Assembly (NCBI GenBank): GCA_900557555.1
Contig: USTH01000007.1
Location: 1 to 48,260 of the forward strand
Length of the DNA: 48,260 bases
Reading direction: 5' to 3'
Origin: an uncultured Prevotellaceae bacterium
GTDB taxonomy: Bacteria > Bacteroidota > Bacteroidia > Bacteroidales > Bacteroidaceae
The notes under the pieces were generated by a model. That model made no database searches. It was given only the letters and a program-made list of their open reading frames with translations, and was not told the DNA's origin. Each line of letters opens with the position of its first letter. Within the stretch, counting starts at the first letter, position 1. Shown piece after piece: positions 31,242 through 41,259 of this stretch. The position numbers and the translations under genes are program-made.

Positions 31242-34157
31242 ATGTGTATGAAAAACCGTTTGTTCAGGTTTAGCAAGAAGCTCTTCGGAGCAGTTGGCTT
31301 GCTTTTGATCGGCGCGTTGATGTATTCTTGTTCAGATGATTATGATCTGCCTGACAAAACTCCAAGTTGGTTGGGTACGAGTATCTACAATTATCTGGAA
31401 AAACAAAAGAATTACACCAACACTATTAGGCTGATTGATGATTTGGATTATGCAACTGTGCTTTCAAAGACTGGTAGCAAAACGCTGTTTGTTGCCGATG
31501 ATGATGCCTTTGCGGAATTCTTCAAGAAAAATGATTGGGGTGTAACTTGTTATGAGGACTTGACCCAACAGCAGAAGAAGTTGTTGCTTCACACCTCTAT
31601 GCTCGACAACCCTTATCTGCTTGAGATGTTGCCCAACCTTACTTCGTCTGGTACGAACGTGAGCGGTGGCAATCTTGACCTGAACGTCTGCATGCGTCGT
31701 CCGACATCATTGGAGATTACGGACTCCATTTCATTCTTCAGTTGGAACAGCCCTGCTATCCCGTCAAGCTACAATGCAAGCGACAAGGACTTCTGGGCAC
31801 GTTTCAGAACAGAGAGCAAAGGCGGACTCTATATGGCCAACGACGGTAGTGTGCCTATGATGATTCACTGGATTAACGGCCAGATGGAGGAACAGGGCAT
31901 TACCGATGAGGACTTCGAAATCATCGCTGGCCGTGCGCGTGAGAAGAACGACGTGTTCATCTACGGCAGCAAGATTCTTGAGCAAGACGTCACATGCCAG
32001 AACGGTTACGTAAACAGACTCGACCGCGTGTTGCTCGCTCCGACCAATATGGCCGAGATGATTCGCACCAACGGTCGCACAACTCTCTATAGCCATTTGC
32101 TTGACCGCTTCAGCGCTCCTTATTATAGTGCTTCGCTTACATCTTCTCTGCGTCAGCTCCCTGGATTTGAGGGCGTTGACTCAGTCTTTGAAAAGCGTTA
32201 CCTTTCTGAGCGTTCCAAAGGTGCTCAGGCTCTTAGTACCGACCCGTATGGCAAGAAGGTTTCATACTACCTCAACTACGACCCGGGGTGGAACACATAT
32301 TACAATGCAAGTCGTGGAGTGCAGCAGGACATCGGTGCCATGTTTGCTCCGACCGATGGTGCTATGGAGAAGTACTTCCTCCCAGGCGGTGGTGGCGAAT
32401 TCTTGATAAACGCCTATGCCACAAAACCTAACACCAAGGAAAACCTGATGGAAAACCTCGACCAGATTCCTCTGGAGGTTATACAGGCCATGATTAACAA
32501 CCTGATGAAGATTTCGTTCATTGAGTCTGTGCCGAGCAAGTATCTCTCTATCATGAACGATGCTCGCGACCCGATGTTCTCTGACGTTTCTTCGGTTTCG
32601 GCATACAGGGCAAAGATTGACACCTGTCTCATTGCAAACAACGGTGTGGTTTATGTTATGAACGAGGTTCGTACACCGGCCAAGTATGCTTCGGTTTCGG
32701 CTCCTGCTCTTGTGGGTGACAGTCTCAAAATCTTCAACTGGGCTATCACTGCCGACGATAAGTACATCACCAATCCTAACGCAGCTCCTCTTAACTCGTT
32801 TATCTCTACATATCTGTTGGCTATGAGCTCCAACTTCAGTTTCTTCATTCCTACGGACAATGCGCTGAAATGCTACTACGACCCTGTCTCTATGAGTCTG
32901 ACACAGCCTTATGTGCTTTCGTTCAGCTACGATCCGAAGAATGTGGCTAACCCGATTTCTGCTTATGCCTACAAGTTTGACCCATATACATATCAGGTGG
33001 ATGATGTGAGAATCAACACGAGCATCAAATCAACACAAATCAACAACCGCCTCAAGGACATGCTTGACCAACATATCATCGTGCATGACTCTTCGGACGT
33101 TGACGGAATTTTGAACACTAAAAAGCAGTTCTTCACCTCAAAGGGTGGAGCCCCTGTAATCGTTCATACTACTCCTGGCATCGTTGGCACCAAGGTGCAG
33201 GGTGCATGGCAGCTCGAGCATAATGAGTATGCCACTGTAAACGAGTATTTCGACCAGACAAAGAAGACCAACGGCTATGGTAACGGTATGACATACATCA
33301 TCGACAAACCTCTGCAGGCTACTGTCAACTCTGTATATAAGGTGTTGTCTGACAACGGCAACGAGGGCTCTCCGTACGAGAAGTTCTTCCAGCTCTGTCA
33401 GGTTGACCCTGACGTGCTTGAAGAGGCTGGTTTCGCTGACGAATACTCAAGCCGTGCGGATAAGGACAAGGCTTTGGCTAAATACCAGATCTTCTCGTCT
33501 TCAAATCCTTGCATGGACTATAACGTACGTTTCTTCAGCACTTACCGCTATACAGTATATGTTCCAACAAATGCAGCTGTTGAAAACGAAATCAACAAGG
33601 GCTTGCCCACATGGGAGTCTATTTCCAACTACATAGAGCTTGCTAAGGCCGAAATATCTCGCAACGAGGGTAAGCCGGGCTATGACGTTGAGGCTGCCAC
33701 TGCTGCCTACAAGACCAGAGCACAGGCCATGTGTACCTGTCTGCTCAACTTTGTGAAATACCACTTCCAGGACGATGCCATCTATAACGACAAGAACAGC
33801 ATACCGAGCACGGAGTACGAAACAGCTTGTATCAATGCCGAGACCAACCGCTACATCACTGTTACGGTGAAGAATCCTGGCAACAACAAGCTTACCGTAA
33901 CCGACAAGACCGGCAAGACGTTGTCTATTGATGCTACACATAACAATATCCTCACACGTGACCTCCAGTTTGACAAAGCAGGCTCAAGCGCTTCGACAAT
34001 TGAAACATCGTCGTTTGCCGTGATTCATCAGGTTGTTCCGACCTCTGGAAGCGATGGAGCACTCAATTTCGTGAAACTTCCAAACGGTCGCTATGAGGGA
34101 CTTTACAATACTTCTGCCAAGGCTAAGGCTTTTGTGAGAAAGTATCCAATCCGATAA
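31242..34157 (+). CDS. surface lipoprotein with four FAS1 (fasciclin) domains
   Basis: A 971-residue lipoprotein. The signal peptide ends in GALMYSC and SDDYDL follows, an acidic signal for export to the cell surface in Bacteroides. Four fasciclin-like units follow, each with the TxFxPTD-type strand and a terminal NGxVxxxDxVL-type strand: FVADDDAF near 83 to VNRLDRVLLAP near 255; MFAPTDGAM near 366 to VVYVMNEV near 467; FFIPTDNAL near 533 to MTYIIDKPL near 684; VYVPTNAAV near 770 to FAVIHQVVP near 924. FAS1 domains usually mediate adhesion or ligand binding. The start is ATG 31242 or 31248. First gene of the operon, 12 bp before a SusC gene. Confidence 0.85.
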   Translation: MCMKNRLFRFSKKLFGAVGLLLIGALMYSCSDDYDLPDKTPSWLGTSIYNYLEKQKNYTNTIRLIDDLDYATVLSKTGSKTLFVADDDAFAEFFKKNDWGVTCYEDLTQQQKKLLLHTSMLDNPYLLEMLPNLTSSGTNVSGGNLDLNVCMRRPTSLEITDSISFFSWNSPAIPSSYNASDKDFWARFRTESKGGLYMANDGSVPMMIHWINGQMEEQGITDEDFEIIAGRAREKNDVFIYGSKILEQDVTCQNGYVNRLDRVLLAPTNMAEMIRTNGRTTLYSHLLDRFSAPYYSASLTSSLRQLPGFEGVDSVFEKRYLSERSKGAQALSTDPYGKKVSYYLNYDPGWNTYYNASRGVQQDIGAMFAPTDGAMEKYFLPGGGGEFLINAYATKPNTKENLMENLDQIPLEVIQAMINNLMKISFIESVPSKYLSIMNDARDPMFSDVSSVSAYRAKIDTCLIANNGVVYVMNEVRTPAKYASVSAPALVGDSLKIFNWAITADDKYITNPNAAPLNSFISTYLLAMSSNFSFFIPTDNALKCYYDPVSMSLTQPYVLSFSYDPKNVANPISAYAYKFDPYTYQVDDVRINTSIKSTQINNRLKDMLDQHIIVHDSSDVDGILNTKKQFFTSKGGAPVIVHTTPGIVGTKVQGAWQLEHNEYATVNEYFDQTKKTNGYGNGMTYIIDKPLQATVNSVYKVLSDNGNEGSPYEKFFQLCQVDPDVLEEAGFADEYSSRADKDKALAKYQIFSSSNPCMDYNVRFFSTYRYTVYVPTNAAVENEINKGLPTWESISNYIELAKAEISRNEGKPGYDVEAATAAYKTRAQAMCTCLLNFVKYHFQDDAIYNDKNSIPSTEYETACINAETNRYITVTVKNPGNNKLTVTDKTGKTLSIDATHNNILTRDLQFDKAGSSASTIETSSFAVIHQVVPTSGSDGALNFVKLPNGRYEGLYNTSAKAKAFVRKYPIR

Positions 34158-34169
34158 AAAAGTGCAACT

Positions 34170-37100
34170 ATGAATAAGATAAAGTATTTACTGTTATTCA
34201 TTCTCTGCCTTGGCATTTCTACTGTTTATGCCCAGAAGAGAATTTCGGGACACGTATTCAATCCTAAGGACGGTCCTATCATGATGGCAAACGTACTTGA
34301 GATCGACGCCAACAACCGTATCCAGTCTTCTACCCAGACCGACATGAGCGGTAACTTTGCATTGACAATCAAGAACCCTAAAAACAAACTCAAGGTTCAC
34401 TTCTATGGCTACCGTGTGTTTGAACAAGTTATTGGTGACAAGACTTCGTGGAGAATTCAGTTGAATGAAAACACCCAGTCACTGAAGGTGGTCAATATTG
34501 CAGGTCGCAAGGTCGTTAAGTCAAACGGTCTTGTCATTCCGCAGCGTGAAGTTTCGGTCGCAACACAGAAGCTTGACATGGACGAAATGAAAGGTCTCGC
34601 TTTTGAGTCTGCCGACCAGGCTCTGCAGGGACAGATTGCAGGTCTTGACGTGGTTGCTAACTCTGGTAACCTTGGTTCTGGAATGAGCATGCGTCTGCGT
34701 GGTGTTACCACCATTTCTGGTAACCAGGAGCCTTTGATTGTTGTGGACGGCCATATACTTGAAAACTACACCTCTACCGATGTGGACCTTCAGGATATGG
34801 ACAACACCGAGCAATTTGCTAACCTTCTTGCTGTCAACGTGGAAGACATCAAGTCTATCGAGGTAAAGAAGGATGCGGGTTCCTGCGCCATGTGGGGAGC
34901 ACGCGGCTCTAACGGTGTAATCGAAATCACCACCCGCCGTGGTAGCAAGGGTAAGACCCGCGTGTCGGGAAGCTATACCTTCCAGGGCAGCTGGTTGCCT
35001 ACCGGCATGAAGATGCTCAACGGTGACGGCTACACCATGATGCTTAAAGAGGGTTATTTCAACCCCAAACAGAGTGACCTCACCTCTAATATTATAGAGC
35101 TTATGTACAGAAGCGAAAGGCCGATGTACTACAACAACTACAACAAGAACACCGATTGGGTTGACGAGGTAAGCCAGTTTGGTACGGCCAACAAGTTCTT
35201 CGTCAGTGTAAACGGTGGTGGTGACCAGGCACAGTTCCGTATCTCTGGTGGTTATGACCACGAAACAGGTACCATTATCAAACAGGTGCTTGACCGTTTC
35301 TCAACCCGTATGACTCTTGACTACAATGTGTCTACACGTATCAAGTTCAGCTCAAACTTCAACCTTACCTATACGAAGAACCAGCAGAACTATGTTGACA
35401 TTCTTGCAAAAGCCTATGACGCTATGCCTAATATGAGTGTCTACCGTTATGACGGTGATGTCAACACGGGAGAATATTTCAAGATGTATCCTCGTGCAGC
35501 TGCTCCTGGTGAAGTTACCGACGGTTACACCTCTTATTATCTTGACGATATGATAGCAAACGGCAACCCTGTTGCTTATGCAAATCTTTCGTGGAAAAAT
35601 ACGAGCCAGTATGTGATTACCCCACAGTTTGAACTGGAATATAAACTTATGGGTATTGACGGCTATAGCACTCAACTCAACTACAAGGGTGAGGTCTATA
35701 TGAACTCAACTTCTAATACCACTGATGCCTATTTCCCTGGCGCGCTCTCCACTGACACTTGGTCAGCGACTGACGGTATCAACAGAACTGCAACATCAAC
35801 ATCGCGTAACTTGAGATTTGAAACAACACACACATTGATTTTCTCTCCAAAGCTCCCACGCGACCACTCGCTGCAATTCCTGCTCCGTGGACAGTTGACA
35901 ACATCTGACGGTGTTTCAGAAGATATCAATTCTGCCGGTGTAGTAGGTGGTATTACCGACCCGACCATCAGCGCACAGCTCAAGAAGGCCAGCACCTCTA
36001 CCTCCAAGTCTCACGGACTGAATGGATTGATAACAACCCACTACGCTTTCAAGTCGAAGTATATTCTTGACTTCACGCTGCGTGCTGACGGAAGCACCTC
36101 TTTCGGTAAAGACAAGCGTTGGGGATACTTCCCTGCAGTGTCTGGCCGTTGGAACATCAGCGACGAATACTTCTTCCGTCCATTCAAGAAGTATGTCAAC
36201 ATGCTTTCTGTTTCTCCAGGTTGGGGTGTAACGGGTAACTCACCTTCTACTAACTCCATTATGTATAACACCTATGCTGCCAACGGCTCCTACGGTGCAA
36301 ACGGTAACACATTGGTTGCCATCTATCCTAAGAACCTTCGTCTTACCACCATGCAGTGGGAGAAGACAAGCTCTTGGAACGTAGGTTTTGATCTTAATGT
36401 TCTTGAAGACCTCATCCAGATGAACCTTAATATCTACAACAAGCATACGAGCAACCTTATACAGCAGGATGTCAAGATTCCTTCTTCTACAGGTTACTCT
36501 ACACTTGACTACGTCAACGTAGGTACGATGAAGAACAAGGGATGGGAACTTTCTCTCAACACGAAGCCTATCTTTAAGATTGGCAAGTTCTCGATGAAGG
36601 CCAAGTTCAACGCCTCTCAGAACCAGAACCGTGTGACATCTATGGACGCAAGCGTGCTGTCTTCTCTTAACGGTGACTTCAACTACAAGAATGTAACAGA
36701 GACATACGGTTCATATCTCAGCCGTGTGCAGATTGGCAATGCCCTGTATTCTATCTACGGTTTCCGCTACAAGGGAGTTTACCGCTATGACTACGAACAC
36801 TCAGGTTACTTTGCTGACCAGTCTAAGAACGACGTGTTCGGGGCAAACACTGCTGCAGCGGCCGCCGCACGCGGTGAGAACGCCACCTGTCCTATCGCAC
36901 ACGATGCTAACGGCAATATCATCTTTGACGCAAGCGGTAACCCGCTCCGCATGTATTACAACTACGGTGGTATAAACTACCAGTTCTCTGGTGGTGACGC
37001 AATCTACGAGGATATCAACCACGATGGTCAGATAAACGAACTCGATATCGTTTACCTCGGCAACTCCAACCCGAAGTTTAACGGTGGTTTCGGCCTTGAC

Positions 37101-37568
37101 TTCTCTTATGGACGTTGGACTCTCAAGACAAGTTTCAATGTGCGTCTCGGTGCGAAAATCATCAACAAGGCACGTATGAAGGCTGAAGATATGCGTACCA
37201 ACAAGAACCAGTCTACCGCTGTAAACTGGCGTTGGCGCAAGAACGGTGACATTACCGAGATTCCACGTGCCATGAACGCTAATGCAGGTGCGTCATACAA
37301 TGCACTTCCTTCTGACCGTTATGTAGAGTCTGGCGACTTTATGCGTCTGCAGTATGTACAGCTCTCCTATAGTTTCGACACCAAGGATTTGCGTCGTTAC
37401 GGCTTGAAGGGCCTGAGTTTCTATATTTCCGCCAACAACCTGTTCTTCTTCACCAAGTATTCCGGTGTTGACCCGGAACATGCCGCAAGCGGTTACAGCC
37501 CTGCGTATGACGATGCAAAGACTCCTCGCTCACGTTCGGTAACATTTAGCTTGAATGTACAGTTCTAA
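34170..37568 (+). CDS. SusC/RagA-family TonB-dependent transporter (first unit)
   Basis: A 1132-residue outer-membrane transporter. Signal peptide (about 1-21, VYA|QK); carboxypeptidase-regulatory-like domain (about 24-105); plug domain (about 115-250) with SADQALQGQIAGLDVV, LRGVTTISGNQEPLIVVDG and GARGSNGVIEITTRRG; then a 22-stranded barrel ending SVTFSLNVQF with a terminal Phe. A DINHDGQINELD loop near 945 resembles a calcium-binding EF-hand loop often seen in SusC proteins. It should form the membrane channel under the SusD lid encoded 20 bp downstream. Codon choice (CGT, AAC, GAC) looks like that of a highly expressed gene. Confidence 0.96.
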   Translation: MNKIKYLLLFILCLGISTVYAQKRISGHVFNPKDGPIMMANVLEIDANNRIQSSTQTDMSGNFALTIKNPKNKLKVHFYGYRVFEQVIGDKTSWRIQLNENTQSLKVVNIAGRKVVKSNGLVIPQREVSVATQKLDMDEMKGLAFESADQALQGQIAGLDVVANSGNLGSGMSMRLRGVTTISGNQEPLIVVDGHILENYTSTDVDLQDMDNTEQFANLLAVNVEDIKSIEVKKDAGSCAMWGARGSNGVIEITTRRGSKGKTRVSGSYTFQGSWLPTGMKMLNGDGYTMMLKEGYFNPKQSDLTSNIIELMYRSERPMYYNNYNKNTDWVDEVSQFGTANKFFVSVNGGGDQAQFRISGGYDHETGTIIKQVLDRFSTRMTLDYNVSTRIKFSSNFNLTYTKNQQNYVDILAKAYDAMPNMSVYRYDGDVNTGEYFKMYPRAAAPGEVTDGYTSYYLDDMIANGNPVAYANLSWKNTSQYVITPQFELEYKLMGIDGYSTQLNYKGEVYMNSTSNTTDAYFPGALSTDTWSATDGINRTATSTSRNLRFETTHTLIFSPKLPRDHSLQFLLRGQLTTSDGVSEDINSAGVVGGITDPTISAQLKKASTSTSKSHGLNGLITTHYAFKSKYILDFTLRADGSTSFGKDKRWGYFPAVSGRWNISDEYFFRPFKKYVNMLSVSPGWGVTGNSPSTNSIMYNTYAANGSYGANGNTLVAIYPKNLRLTTMQWEKTSSWNVGFDLNVLEDLIQMNLNIYNKHTSNLIQQDVKIPSSTGYSTLDYVNVGTMKNKGWELSLNTKPIFKIGKFSMKAKFNASQNQNRVTSMDASVLSSLNGDFNYKNVTETYGSYLSRVQIGNALYSIYGFRYKGVYRYDYEHSGYFADQSKNDVFGANTAAAAAARGENATCPIAHDANGNIIFDASGNPLRMYYNYGGINYQFSGGDAIYEDINHDGQINELDIVYLGNSNPKFNGGFGLDFSYGRWTLKTSFNVRLGAKIINKARMKAEDMRTNKNQSTAVNWRWRKNGDITEIPRAMNANAGASYNALPSDRYVESGDFMRLQYVQLSYSFDTKDLRRYGLKGLSFYISANNLFFFTKYSGVDPEHAASGYSPAYDDAKTPRSRSVTFSLNVQF

Positions 37569-37588
37569 ATCTTAAACAATAGGATAAT

Positions 37589-39394
37589 ATGAAAAACATG
37601 AAGATATATAATAAAGTAATACTGCCAGTATGCTTTGCTGTTGTGGCATTGTTTTCCTCCTGCAGTGCTTTTGACGACTTTCTGACGGTATATCCTACCA
37701 ACCAGATTACCGGCGAGCAGTTTTGGGAGGACAAGAACGACCTTTTGAATGTGGTTGGTTCTTGCTATGTCCAGCTGAAGTCTTTGCCTGTTGCCAAGCG
37801 TATGTTTGTATGGGGCGAGTTGCGCTCTGACAATCTTCTGCTTACCTCGGAAAGCAACACCGACTTCAAGAATATTATGAATGCCAACCTCCTGCCGACC
37901 AACGGCTGGTTTGACTGGGCTTCGTTCTACAAGGGTATCGGTTATTGCAACCTCTGTCTGCAAAAAGGACCGGAGGTAGTGAAGAAAGATGCCAGTTTCC
38001 AAGAAAATGACTGGAAGCCTGTTGAGGCAGAACTCAAGGCTTTGCGTGCCCTCTACTATTTCTATCTTGTACGTGCTTTCCGTGACGTACCGTTCGTGAT
38101 AGAGGCCAACGATACCAGTGAAGGTGCTACGGACCCTGTGCCTCAGACTGCATCAGAAACCATCCTTACCTATCTCATCAACGACCTTGAAGCAGTAAAG
38201 GATAACGGAATGAAAAATTTCGGTAACGATGAGTTCAACAAGGGTCGTTTTGGCAAAAGAGGCATCTATGCCCTCTTGTGTGACATGTATCTTTGGAGAG
38301 CCTCTAAGAACTCTTCAGCAGACTCTCTCGCCAAATATCCGGGTGAGGCAGAGGCTGACTACCGCAAGGTAATTGAATATGCGGATTTCCTCTCGCAGGA
38401 TATGCTGGTGGATTTCAAGGGTGGAAACGGCAGCACATCGCGTGCGCTGTATTACGGTCATGAACGTTCTCCGTTCCCTAACGAAGCCCCGCTGCCTCTG
38501 TATGTGAACGACAAAAGCAAACGCGTGACAGACAATGCTTATTCACAGATTTTCGGCTATAACTTCTCTTTGGAGGATATCTTCGAAGTGTGTGACGGAA
38601 TAGGTGTGTCCAGTAGCACCGAAGGAAGTCTGAAATCAACATATTTTGGTAGTTATTCTGGTAATTTCAATGCCGGTATGTTCTCGGCTGCGGCTCCGTT
38701 CCAAAACATTTCCTCCAAGCCTGATGACAAGAATAACATATTTTCCAAGACCGACCTCAGATACTATGAAACTATCATGAAGCCGTCCGGTTCAACCGTA
38801 AATGCTGTCTATAACATTTCGAAGTTTGTTGCCAGAAGTGTAACTATTGACGGTTGTGATGACATCACTAAGACTTCATCTACTGTTACATACAATTGGG
38901 GAACTAATGAGGACAACTATAAGGTGTACCGCATGACCGACATTCTCTTGATGAAGGCGGAGGCTATTGCCTGCTTGCAGCAGTATATCCTCAAGACAGA
39001 TGATGAAACCATGCTCAAGGAAGGCTTTAGAGTTGCCAAGGCAGTGTTTGCCCGTTCTAATCCTATGATTGACCAAAACGATGACCTTGTGTTTGAGAAC
39101 TACAGTTCAGGCCAGACCCTTGAAGACTTCGTGATGCGTGAGCGTCAGCGTGAGTTGTTTGGTGAAGGCAAGCGTTGGTTCGACCTCGTTCGTTATGCTT
39201 TGCGTCAGGGCAACACCCAGAAGATGCTTGGTCTGCTCGTTGCAAAATATAGCACCAATGCAAGCGCAATCAAAGCTAAGCTCGCTACAATCAATTCTCT
39301 GTACAACCCTGTATATAAGGAGGAGATGAAGGTCAACACTGCGTTGGTACAGAATCCTGCTTGGGTAACAGATGAAACTATTGAGAAAAACTGA
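37589..39394 (+). CDS. SusD/RagB-family surface lipoprotein (first unit)
   Basis: A 601-residue lipoprotein (signal peptide ending LFSSC, then SAFDDFLTVYP). The TPR-like SusD scaffold is seen in FLTVYPTNQITGEQFWEDKN (about 30-49), the VEAELKALRALYYFYLVRAF helix (about 147-166) and, near the C-terminus, VMRERQRELFGEGKRWFDLVR, the strongest SusD hallmark. It should cap the preceding SusC channel and bind its ligand at the surface. Length is typical. The ligand cannot be predicted; SusD proteins bind glycans, but some pairs take up peptides. Confidence 0.95.
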   Translation: MKNMKIYNKVILPVCFAVVALFSSCSAFDDFLTVYPTNQITGEQFWEDKNDLLNVVGSCYVQLKSLPVAKRMFVWGELRSDNLLLTSESNTDFKNIMNANLLPTNGWFDWASFYKGIGYCNLCLQKGPEVVKKDASFQENDWKPVEAELKALRALYYFYLVRAFRDVPFVIEANDTSEGATDPVPQTASETILTYLINDLEAVKDNGMKNFGNDEFNKGRFGKRGIYALLCDMYLWRASKNSSADSLAKYPGEAEADYRKVIEYADFLSQDMLVDFKGGNGSTSRALYYGHERSPFPNEAPLPLYVNDKSKRVTDNAYSQIFGYNFSLEDIFEVCDGIGVSSSTEGSLKSTYFGSYSGNFNAGMFSAAAPFQNISSKPDDKNNIFSKTDLRYYETIMKPSGSTVNAVYNISKFVARSVTIDGCDDITKTSSTVTYNWGTNEDNYKVYRMTDILLMKAEAIACLQQYILKTDDETMLKEGFRVAKAVFARSNPMIDQNDDLVFENYSSGQTLEDFVMRERQRELFGEGKRWFDLVRYALRQGNTQKMLGLLVAKYSTNASAIKAKLATINSLYNPVYKEEMKVNTALVQNPAWVTDETIEKN

Positions 39395-39444
39395 TCCTGG
39401 TGGTCTGATATAAAGTAAATTCACAAATTCAAAAAGAATTGATT

Positions 39445-41232
39445 ATGAAAAATAAATATGTAAAATTGGTCACCAGTGGTTTCCTTGGGTTAATGGCTGT
39501 ATTTTGCCTTAATTCATGTAGCGATGACCATTACGACTTGAATTCCACCAATGCCAAGGGTACACTTTGGGAGAACCTCAGTGCCACAGGAGAGTGTAAT
39601 GACTTTCTGGACATCCTTTCGAAGTCTTTGGTGAGCAAGAAGGCATACGGAGTGCCGGTGTCTATTACCTATGCTGACTTGCTGAAGGCCAGCAACTCCA
39701 TGACGGCTTGGGCTCCTAAGGACGGCACCTATGATGCCCAGAAATGGAAGGACCTTCTTGCTGAGGCCAAACGGTTGGAAGAAAGCGGAGACCTTGTTGG
39801 GGCCACCGATAAATATAAAACAGTGGAAAAGCAGTTCGTTAAGAATCACCTTTCCTACTTTAACTATAACGGTAGCTATCCACAAAGCAAGCGCATTGCT
39901 TTGGCAAACGGCAAGTATGTTGATTATAACGCCGGTGAGGGAACAGTGAAGGGCATAGCCATTGAAGGTGGCAACCTTCGTAATATCCCCTCTGTAAACG
40001 GTACTGCCCACGTGCTTTCTTCCTATCTGCCTTATGCCTATGACCTCAAGGAGATTATTGATGTCACCCCAGAGTTGTCATCAATGCACGATTATATAGC
40101 AGACAAGGACACTATGATATTCTTGGAGTCCTCAAGTATTAAGGGTGCAACAGTTGACGGTCAGGTGCAGTATGTAGACTCTGTGTTTCTTGAAAGAAAC
40201 AAGGTAATGCCTTACATTGCTACCGCTTCGGACTCGTTGGTGGCCGCAATCTACTTTACCAACGATGCTTGGGAGAAGGGCGTGGAGCATGCAAAGAAGT
40301 TCTTCCAGTATAAGAAAGCTTATTCGTACCTTGACGAGAGAGGTTCTCTCTACACCGACTCTTTGCAGGCAGACTCTGTTCAGGAGGCCAAGGCTGTTGA
40401 GGCCCTGTTCAGTAATATGTATTACAGTTTGAATGTTCAGCCCGCCTTTGACGCATCAAACGCCTCTGTTGAAAGTGTCAAGAGCTTTTTTGAAAATGCT
40501 GACTCCTTGATATCAACCTCATATTACACGCAGAACAAGTATTATCAGAGGGCGCCGTATTGCAAGGTGCTTACTGACGGTGCTACTCCGATAGAGGTAT
40601 CTAACGGATATGCGTTCCTTGTAGACAATTTCAATTTCAAGGCAAACAAGTCATGGCAGTTTGACTTAACGACAGAGGCAGAGGGCGGTTACTTTGTTAA
40701 CACCCAATACTCCAAGTCTCTGTCAACTGCAGCGCCTACGGGTGTTCGCCACGTAGTGTCAAGTGCCACCATCAATCCGAAGGTGTCGGGTAAGTTGAGT
40801 CAGGATGCTTATCAAGAGTTCCTTCCTTCCTCTTCTGCCGCAAACCCACAGGTTTCGTTTAACCTTATTGATGTTCTTTCCGGCACTTATGACATATATG
40901 CTGTCTTTGTTCCGGAAAATATCAACGACAGCACAAACACCAGTCCGAAGGCCAACAAGTTTACTGCAACTCTTACCTATGACTATGATGCTAAGGGCAA
41001 GCAGTTGACTGTAAATTCTACAGGTGGCACAAAGGGTGTGTTCCTGACTGATGTCACCAAGGTTGACACAATCAAGTTGTTTGAGAATTACAAGTTTGAT
41101 GTTTGCTACTACAACATCAGCAAATCCAACCCGATGCTTACAATCACAAGTGCGATAAAGCTCGCTGACCGTAAGAAGTGTACTCCTAACCTGAGGATTG
41201 ACTGTATCTTATTAGTAGCTAAAGATGAGTAA
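39445..41232 (+). CDS. FAS1-domain surface lipoprotein (second unit)
   Basis: A 595-residue lipoprotein. The signal peptide ends in FCLNSC and SDDHYDL follows, the same acidic surface-export pattern as the first FAS1 protein. Residues about 30-210 form one FAS1-like domain (NSMTAWAPKDGTY strand; VKNHLSYFNYNG), about 215-400 a second, more divergent one ending in NGYAFLVDNFNF. The C-terminal ~190 residues are a separate beta-rich domain (VSFNLIDVLSGTYDIYAVFVP) that may bind ligand. The ATG 39445 is preferred over the TTG two codons upstream. It lies 50 bp after SusD and 27 bp before the second SusC. Confidence 0.82.
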   Translation: MKNKYVKLVTSGFLGLMAVFCLNSCSDDHYDLNSTNAKGTLWENLSATGECNDFLDILSKSLVSKKAYGVPVSITYADLLKASNSMTAWAPKDGTYDAQKWKDLLAEAKRLEESGDLVGATDKYKTVEKQFVKNHLSYFNYNGSYPQSKRIALANGKYVDYNAGEGTVKGIAIEGGNLRNIPSVNGTAHVLSSYLPYAYDLKEIIDVTPELSSMHDYIADKDTMIFLESSSIKGATVDGQVQYVDSVFLERNKVMPYIATASDSLVAAIYFTNDAWEKGVEHAKKFFQYKKAYSYLDERGSLYTDSLQADSVQEAKAVEALFSNMYYSLNVQPAFDASNASVESVKSFFENADSLISTSYYTQNKYYQRAPYCKVLTDGATPIEVSNGYAFLVDNFNFKANKSWQFDLTTEAEGGYFVNTQYSKSLSTAAPTGVRHVVSSATINPKVSGKLSQDAYQEFLPSSSAANPQVSFNLIDVLSGTYDIYAVFVPENINDSTNTSPKANKFTATLTYDYDAKGKQLTVNSTGGTKGVFLTDVTKVDTIKLFENYKFDVCYYNISKSNPMLTITSAIKLADRKKCTPNLRIDCILLVAKDE

Positions 41233-41259
41233 GCCCATTAACTATAAAAATAGAATACA